Origin: Saccharomonospora amisosensis
GTDB taxonomy: Bacteria > Actinomycetota > Actinomycetes > Mycobacteriales > Pseudonocardiaceae
Length of the DNA stretch: 64,000 bases
Reading direction: 5' to 3'
Assembly: GCF_011761185.1 (NCBI RefSeq)
Contig: NZ_JAAOYM010000001.1
Location: 2,170,001-2,234,000, forward strand
Shown: positions 59,417 through 64,000 of the stretch, piece by piece
Layout of the letters: the number at the start of each line of letters is the position of its first letter
Numbering within the stretch: the stretch's first letter is position 1
Program-made: the position numbers and the translations under genes
Notes under the pieces: model-generated
Database searches by the model: none
The model's input: the letters and a program-made list of their open reading frames with translations, nothing else
What the model was told of the DNA's origin: nothing

Positions 59417-59454
59417 GTGCGGGCAGCCGGTGCGCGCGAACCGGCTGCCCGCAC
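59417..59454. terminator. 15-bp perfect hairpin, bidirectional terminator
   Basis: GTGCGGGCAGCCGGT and ACCGGCTGCCCGCAC pair without mismatch around an 8-base loop, between the convergent CxxC-protein and MsiK-like genes. Confidence 0.78.
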
Positions 59455-59507
59455 TGGTAACCCGGGTGGCGCCAAGGCGACCCCCGCCACCGACCGCGGT
59501 CTGAGGA

Positions 59508-60605
59508 TCAGCCCAGCCGCTCGCCGGTCTTGGGATGGAAGGTGTGCGCGACCCCGGGGTCGCGCAGTGCCACCCGGACGACCTCACCGAACGACGGCGT
59601 CGAGCGCGCGTCGGTGCGCACGATGAAGCGCTCCTGCCTGCCGCCGACTTCCACCTTCCCGTACACGTAGGCGTCGGAACCGAGCACCTCGACCAGTTCC
59701 ACCCGAAGCTCCATGGCCGGTTCCCCCGCCGAGGCAGGGCGCAGCCCCTCCGGCCGGATGCCGACGGTGACCTCACGCAGTCCGGCGGCCTGCTCACCGG
59801 CGAGCAGGTCCCTTTCCAGCGGCACGGTGAGGCCGTCGAGTTCGGCGCCGGCGTCGGTGAGCACCGCGGTGGTGAGGTTCATCGCGGGAGAGCCGATGAA
59901 CCCGGCCACGAACACGTTGGCAGGCCGGTCGTAGAGCGCGCGCGGTGTGTCGCACTGCTGCAGCACACCGTCTTTGAGCACCGCGACCCGGTGGCCCATC
60001 GTCATGGCCTCGATCTGGTCGTGTGTGACGTACACCGTGGTGGTGCCGAGCCTGGCCTGTAGCGCCGTGATGTTGGCGCGCGTCTCCACCCGCAGCTTGG
60101 CGTCCAGATTGGACAATGGTTCGTCCATGAGGAAGACGGCTGGCTCGCGCACGATGGCCCTTCCCATGGCCACGCGTTGGCGCTGGCCGCCGGAAAGTGC
60201 CTTGGGCTTGCGGTCGAGGTAGTCGGTGAGGTCCAGCAGTCGTGCGGCCTCCTTGACCCGCCTGGCGATCTCCGCCTTGCCGGTGCGCTTGATCTTCAAC
60301 GCGAAGCCCATGTTCTCCGCGACGGTCATGTGGGGATAAAGCGCGTAGGACTGGAAAACCATGGCGATGTCACGGTTCTTCGGCGACACCGCCGTGACGT
60401 CACGGCCGCCGATCGTGATCATGCCTTCGTCGACGTCCTCCAGGCCCGCCAGCATGCGCAGTGCCGTGGACTTGCCGGAGCCGGACGGCCCGACGAGCAC
60501 AAGGAACTCGCCGTCGGCGATGTCGAGCGAAAGCCTGTCCACCGCCCGTACCGGTGGGGTGCCGGGGAACACGCGCGAGGCTTGCTGGAAGGAGACATCG
60601 GCCAT
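59508..60605 (-). CDS. msiK: Sugar ABC transporter ATP-binding protein, MsiK/UgpC-like
   Basis: The 365-residue protein has Walker A GPSGSGKST, Q-loop FQSYALYPHM, signature LSGGQRQRVAMGR, Walker B VFLMDEPLS and a C-terminal TOBE/OB regulatory domain, the layout of MalK/UgpC/MsiK ATPases. No permease or binding-protein gene is next to it, as for MsiK in Streptomyces, which energises several carbohydrate importers from one orphan gene. It is divergent from a ROK-family gene, 128 bases away. The symbol reflects similarity of role, not proof. Confidence 0.9.
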   Translation of the reverse strand: MADVSFQQASRVFPGTPPVRAVDRLSLDIADGEFLVLVGPSGSGKSTALRMLAGLEDVDEGMITIGGRDVTAVSPKNRDIAMVFQSYALYPHMTVAENMGFALKIKRTGKAEIARRVKEAARLLDLTDYLDRKPKALSGGQRQRVAMGRAIVREPAVFLMDEPLSNLDAKLRVETRANITALQARLGTTTVYVTHDQIEAMTMGHRVAVLKDGVLQQCDTPRALYDRPANVFVAGFIGSPAMNLTTAVLTDAGAELDGLTVPLERDLLAGEQAAGLREVTVGIRPEGLRPASAGEPAMELRVELVEVLGSDAYVYGKVEVGGRQERFIVRTDARSTPSFGEVVRVALRDPGVAHTFHPKTGERLG

Positions 60606-60699
60606 GATGCGCTGGTCCTCTCTGCCCACCTCGGGCGGGCCCGTCGGGTGACGCGTGCGATGTCTACCCGAACTCCGGCAACGCTGGCTAGGGTTTGAT

Positions 60700-60712
60700 A
60701 GTCCAGTGGACT
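60700..60712. promoter_or_regulatory. ROK operator candidate between msiK and rok
   Basis: AGTCCAGTGGACT has perfect 6-base arms around a central G. It lies 22 bases upstream of the ROK start, with TTTGATAGTCC and ACTTACTAA as AT-rich flanks, in the divergent promoter region. Confidence 0.65.
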
Positions 60713-60733
60713 TACTAATTCGGCGGAGGTGGC

Positions 60734-61938
60734 GTGGAGCGCGAAGTGCCCGCACGGCCGCTGCGGCAGCACGAACACAACCTGGCCCTCGTCGCCGAAC
60801 TCGTCGCCAGCCTCGGCCCGGTGTCGCGAGCCGGGCTGGCTCGGCACAGCGGCCTCACCAAGACCACGGTCACCCAGCTCACCGGGGAGCTGCTCGACGG
60901 CGCGCTGCTGCGGGAACTGGGAACCGGCCGCGCGAGGGGGCCTGGCAGGCCCGCCACCGACCTGGTGCTGAACTCGCTCGGTCCGGCGGGAATCGGACTG
61001 CAGTTCGAGGCGGACCACGTCGCAGGATGCCTGGTCGACCTCACCGGGCGGGTGCGGGACCGGGCCATCCGCCGCGCCGATGACCTGCGAGGCGACGCTG
61101 CCCCCGCGAGCAGAGCCGCCGAGGTGGTGTTGCGACGCCTGCTGCGCACCGCCGAGACCACCGGCAACGTCGTCGCGGGTGTGGCTGCCGGGGTGCCGGG
61201 GCGGGTCGCCGACTCGTCGGTGGTGAACTCGACCGAACTGGGGTGGCAGGAAACCGATCTCGGTTGCCTGCTCGGTGACCGGCTGGCGGCGCTCGGCGGC
61301 GGGATCGCGGTGAGCGCGCACGGCTCCCACCGGCTCGCCGCACTGGCCGAAACGTTGTTCGGTGGAGCGACGCGGCAGCAGCCGCTGCTCTACGTGGGCG
61401 GTGAGCTCGGTCTCGGCGCCTGCGTGCTCACCGCCGCGGCCACGGGCCCTCCGGCCGGAAGGGAGTCGCCGGGCGACCTGGCCCACCTGCGAGTCCGGCG
61501 CGGCGGTCCACGCTGCTCGTGCGGCGGGCGGGGCTGCCTGGAGACGGTGGCCGGCTACCGGGCGATGCTGCGCGCGGCGGGGGCGCGCACCGTAGCCTCG
61601 TCGAGGCTGTGTGGCGGCGAAGGGCCGTTGCCGGGGTTGCTGGAGTCGGGCGACCCGGCGGCGGTTGCGGCCACCCGTGCGGGGCCCGCGCCCTCGGCCG
61701 CGCGCTCGGTGGCCCGGTGGCGTTGCTGGAACCCGGCGAGGTCGTACTCGGCGGCAGGCTTGGCACACTCGGCGAGGCCTTCGCCGGCGAGGTGCGGGCG
61801 GCGCTGGCCCGGTGGTGCCCGGCCGCGGCGGCCCGGGTGCGTGCCTCCCGCCTGCCCGGTGACGCGGTAGCTCGCGCGGCGGCGGCTGTGGTGACCTCTG
61901 GCCTGCTCGCCGATCCCGCTGGGTGGCTGGCGCAGTGA
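60734..61938 (+). pseudogene. ROK-family transcriptional repressor with a frameshift
   Basis: The N-terminal part has a winged helix (VSRAGLARHSGLTKTTVTQL), then the sugar-kinase-like fold with the ROK zinc cysteines (CSCGGRGCLETVAGY). Frame 60734 remains in register to about 61680; beyond it the expected C-terminus (ALGRALGGPVALLEPGEVVL, through LLADPAGWLAQ) is in another frame to 61938. Adding one base at the G run 61681-61684 restores a 401-residue protein, the normal ROK length. Either a true one-base deletion or a sequence error. It is divergent from the MsiK-like gene, which it probably represses in response to a sugar. Confidence 0.8.
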
Positions 61939-61974
61939 GCCCGCGAACCCGACGGCCGCCGAGATCGCGCGGGC

Positions 61975-62589
61975 TCAGCCGGTGAGGTCGGGAGCGAACC
62001 GCCGCAGCGCCGCGGCGAGCTGCTCCTCGCCTGCCGCTCCGGTCGCTTCGGTGACCCTCGCCCATGCGCTCACCGAATGCTGGCAAAAGGTCTGGACCTG
62101 CTGCGAGGAACGCCACGCGGCGGGATCACCCATCGGCTGTGCGCGCAGGTGGCGCTCCAGTGCCAGGAACGCCACATCCCAGCCAGGCCCGCTGCGCAGG
62201 CAGTCCGCGACAGCGGGGTCCGCCGCGTGCACCAACTCGACGATCGTGGCCGCGCCGCCGGCTTCGCCGGAGTGCTCGTCGGCGGCGAGGCGCACCTCCA
62301 CGACATTGCGCTCGTCGCCCCACGACAGCCGCAGCAGGTGCGGGGGCTCGCATCCGAGGATCACGCCGTCGGTCTCGCCCTCGACCTTGAAGCAACCGCC
62401 TGGACGCAGGTCACCGGTGACTCTCGGGAACCAGCGGGCGAGCTGGTCTGGCTCGGTGACGGCCTGCCAGACGTTGTCGATGGTGGCGGGGAAGCGCCTG
62501 CGCAGCAGCACGCTGACCGCCTCACCCGCGGCGGATGCCGCCCGAACCTCCCGGCACGTGGCGCTGAGCTGGTCGGCGATGTCGATCAT
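61975..62589 (-). CDS. SRPBCC/AHSA1-domain protein
   Basis: A 204-residue protein with an Activator-of-Hsp90-ATPase-1-like START fold: RRRFPATIDNVWQAVTEPDQLARWFP at the front (two blocks), then DLRPGGCFKVEG and HLLRLSWG. Such proteins bind small hydrophobic molecules; no catalytic residue is evident. ATG 62589; the HIT-protein gene lies upstream on the same strand, 21 bases away. Function unknown. Confidence 0.85.
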   Translation of the reverse strand: MIDIADQLSATCREVRAASAAGEAVSVLLRRRFPATIDNVWQAVTEPDQLARWFPRVTGDLRPGGCFKVEGETDGVILGCEPPHLLRLSWGDERNVVEVRLAADEHSGEAGGAATIVELVHAADPAVADCLRSGPGWDVAFLALERHLRAQPMGDPAAWRSSQQVQTFCQHSVSAWARVTEATGAAGEEQLAAALRRFAPDLTG

Positions 62590-62610
62590 CTGTTCTTCCC
62601 GTTACAGGTC

Positions 62611-62958
62611 TCAGCCCGGTGGCCACGACATCCGGCGCCCGCCGAGCACATGGCAGTGTGCGTGGAACACCGTCTGGTTGGCGTCGGTCCCGGTGTTGAA
62701 AACGAGGCGGTATCCGGTGGCATCGATGCCGTCGGCCTTGGCCGCCTTACCGGCGGCGGCCAGCACGTCACCGGCGAGTCGCGGGTCGGCCGTGGCCATG
62801 GCGGCGGCGTCGGGGTAGTGCTCCTTGGGGATGACCAGCAGGTGGCTCGGTGCCTGCGGGTCGATATCCCGAAACGCCAGCACGGTGTCGGTCTCGTGTA
62901 CCACGGTCGCGGGCACGGTACGGGCCACGATGCCGCAGAACAGGCAGTCTGTGCTCAC
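62611..62958 (-). CDS. HIT-family nucleotide hydrolase (HINT type)
   Basis: The 115-residue protein has the histidine triad FHAHCHVLGGRRMSWPPG (His-x-His-x-His) with the SWPPG tail typical of HINT enzymes, and CLFCGI at the N-terminus. HINT proteins hydrolyse nucleoside phosphoramidates and adenylates. GTG 62958 is the start. It probably shares a transcript with the SRPBCC gene. Confidence 0.92.
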   Translation of the reverse strand: MSTDCLFCGIVARTVPATVVHETDTVLAFRDIDPQAPSHLLVIPKEHYPDAAAMATADPRLAGDVLAAAGKAAKADGIDATGYRLVFNTGTDANQTVFHAHCHVLGGRRMSWPPG

Positions 62959-63100
62959 ACGTTCACTCTAGGGGCACACCCGCGCGGCCGCTGCCGACCT
63001 CGTGCTCGGCTTCACAATCGAACGCCTCACAGCCGAACGCGGTGTCCGGATGCCGCGACCAGTTACTTCCCCCGTGCCCAGCGGCTCTGTGCCCAGCCGT

Positions 63101-63132
63101 TTCGTGGTTAGCGGGCTTCGTGGTTAGCGGGC
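63101..63132. repeat. Two 16-base tandem copies at the lsr2 3' end
   Basis: TTCGTGGTTAGCGGGC occurs twice in a row; the second copy includes the lsr2 stop (63124-63126) and a third, diverged start follows (TTTGTGGTA). The duplication leaves the coding sequence intact. Confidence 0.85.
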
Positions 63133-63474
63133 TTTGTGGTATGCCTCGGTGACCTCGGAAGGAATACGGCCCCGATCGGAAATGGTGTATCCGTTCTTTC
63201 GGGCCCAGGCGCGAATTGCCTGATTCTGTTCCCGCTCCGCGGAGGAGGATCGACTCGGCGCTTTACCGTTGGAACGCCGCGAAGGGGCCCGCTTGCGGCC
63301 GCCCGCTTTGCGTGAGTGAGCGACGTAGTGGGCGAGTATCTCGCGCAACTCCTCGGCATTCTCCGAGGACAGGTCGATCTCGTAGCTGATGCCGTCCAGG
63401 CCGAACTGGATGGTCTCGTCGGCCTCGGAACCGTCCAGATCATCCACGAGGGAGACAACAACCCGCTGCGCCAC
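63124..63474 (-). CDS. lsr2: Lsr2 nucleoid-associated protein
   Basis: The 116-residue protein is a canonical Lsr2: N-terminal dimerisation domain ([19 protein letters not shown], then [20 protein letters not shown]), a flexible linker and a C-terminal DNA-binding domain with [19 protein letters not shown], where RGR is the minor-groove hook. It bridges DNA and silences AT-rich, often foreign, genes. GTG 63474 follows AGGAGGACTG. The 166 bases upstream to 63640 contain an AT-richer stretch and no gene, suiting self-binding. Confidence 0.96.
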   Translation of the reverse strand: MAQRVVVSLVDDLDGSEADETIQFGLDGISYEIDLSSENAEELREILAHYVAHSRKAGGRKRAPSRRSNGKAPSRSSSAEREQNQAIRAWARKNGYTISDRGRIPSEVTEAYHKAR

Positions 63475-63640
63475 CAGTCCTCCTGTTTCAGCTGAGAATG
63501 ACCGAATCCGAATTGCCCTCCGCCTGCCGCGAAGTGTACCCGACACCCTCGCGCGCACTCGGCACGCCCCTTTTATCTTCGGTGCGAGCCGATAGCGGAA
63601 AGCGACTCGTCGACTTCGGCGAAACCGCGCAGGGCTCCAC

Positions 63641-64000
63641 TCAGCTTCGTGCGCGAAGGATCGACAGCAGCTGCTCCACCCCCGGCAGCCGCAGGTGCGG
63701 CAGTCTGCCCGGCGGAACGTCCGCGTACTCCTCGCCGCCGGAAACCCCGGTGTCCACCGCGATCGCCACCGCGCCGCCCCTTCGAGCCATGGGCGTCTCC
63801 AGCATCGGGTCGTCGCCGACCACCGCGACCTCCCGGGCGGGCAGCCCCAACCGGTGGCATGCCGCGCGCAGTGCGTGGGTCGAGGGTTTGCCCACGACCG
63901 TCACGCGAGCCCCGGTGACACTGCTGATCGCCGCGCAGAGCAACCGAGAGGTGCCGAGTGCCTTGCCGTCGGCGCTGGCGAAGAACACCGACTGCGAGGC
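63641..64000 (-). CDS. HAD-superfamily phosphatase, C-terminal part (5' end outside window)
   Basis: The minus-strand frame is open to the window edge; 119 residues are visible. Motifs of the NagD-like HAD group: [12 protein letters not shown] (motif III lysine) and [19 protein letters not shown] (motif IV acidic residues), then a short tail. The N-terminal nucleophile Asp lies beyond the window. Such enzymes dephosphorylate sugar phosphates or nucleotides. Confidence 0.85.
   Translation of the reverse strand, partial: ASQSVFFASADGKALGTSRLLCAAISSVTGARVTVVGKPSTHALRAACHRLGLPAREVAVVGDDPMLETPMARRGGAVAIAVDTGVSGGEEYADVPPGRLPHLRLPGVEQLLSILRARS

Overview
The window is 64 kb of very GC-rich DNA with dense genes, many GTG starts, ATGA/GTGA stop-start overlaps and several apparently leaderless genes. 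Together with Lsr2, PASTA, a mycobacterial-type QcrB (PDWY motif), an MsiK-like orphan ATPase and a long RafH-like hibernation factor, this points to an actinobacterium, most likely of the Pseudonocardiaceae (Amycolatopsis/Saccharomonospora/Prauserella type). The genus is an inference from gene style, not a database result. I see no insertion sequence, prophage, CRISPR array or rRNA.

Layout. (1) 1-6.4 kb: a catabolic operon for a branched or unsaturated acyl-CoA: acyl-CoA dehydrogenase (cut by the window edge), biotin-dependent carboxylase beta and alpha subunits, a second acyl-CoA dehydrogenase, an SDR and a TetR regulator. (2) 6.5-10.4 kb: a TetR gene divergent from an SDR-SDR-phosphotriesterase operon, then a GNAT gene. 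(3) 10.4-17.4 kb: TetR, CutA, and a minus-strand operon fabG-like/maoC/APH kinase/three acyl-CoA dehydrogenases. Its kinase-dehydrogenase pair looks like a split ACAD10/11, the 4-hydroxyacyl-CoA pathway. (4) 17.4-29 kb: housekeeping and orphan genes: DUF998, a DnaJ-TM-NERD protein, homocysteine methyltransferase, a PASTA-less Ser/Thr kinase, VanW, phosphoesterase/BON/nucleotidyltransferase, a decayed DUF2795 gene, aldehyde dehydrogenase and PEBP. (5) 29-33.4 kb: the complete selenocysteine machinery selD, tRNA-Sec, selA, selB. (6) 33.4-47.5 kb: a CocE hydrolase plus ATP-grasp pair, AlkB, thioredoxin with a CsoR-type regulator and two matching operators, small membrane proteins, an ArsR/VOC/DHFR-like group, TetR, a FAD oxidase divergent from LysR, a hibernation factor, PPOX and flavodoxin. 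(7) 47.7-58.8 kb: a formate dehydrogenase operon whose catalytic subunit reads through an in-frame UGA followed by a SECIS-like hairpin. It continues without a break into an iron-sulfur subunit, an NrfD-type membrane subunit, haem-copper oxidase subunits II and I, two small membrane proteins and a cytochrome b of QcrB type. (8) 58.9-64 kb: a zinc-ribbon-like protein, an MsiK-like ATPase divergent from a frameshifted ROK gene, SRPBCC, HIT, Lsr2 and a partial HAD phosphatase.

How it fits together: the Sec genes at 29-33 kb are what the formate dehydrogenase at 48 kb needs. The formate dehydrogenase operon appears to encode its own quinone-side and oxidase-side membrane subunits, that is, a dedicated formate-to-oxygen chain. 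The oxidase subunit I keeps all haem and copper ligands but lacks the usual D- and K-channel residues. Promoters resembling the stress-sigma (SigF/SigB) type lie before this operon and before two other small genes. This cluster is the most interesting part of the window.
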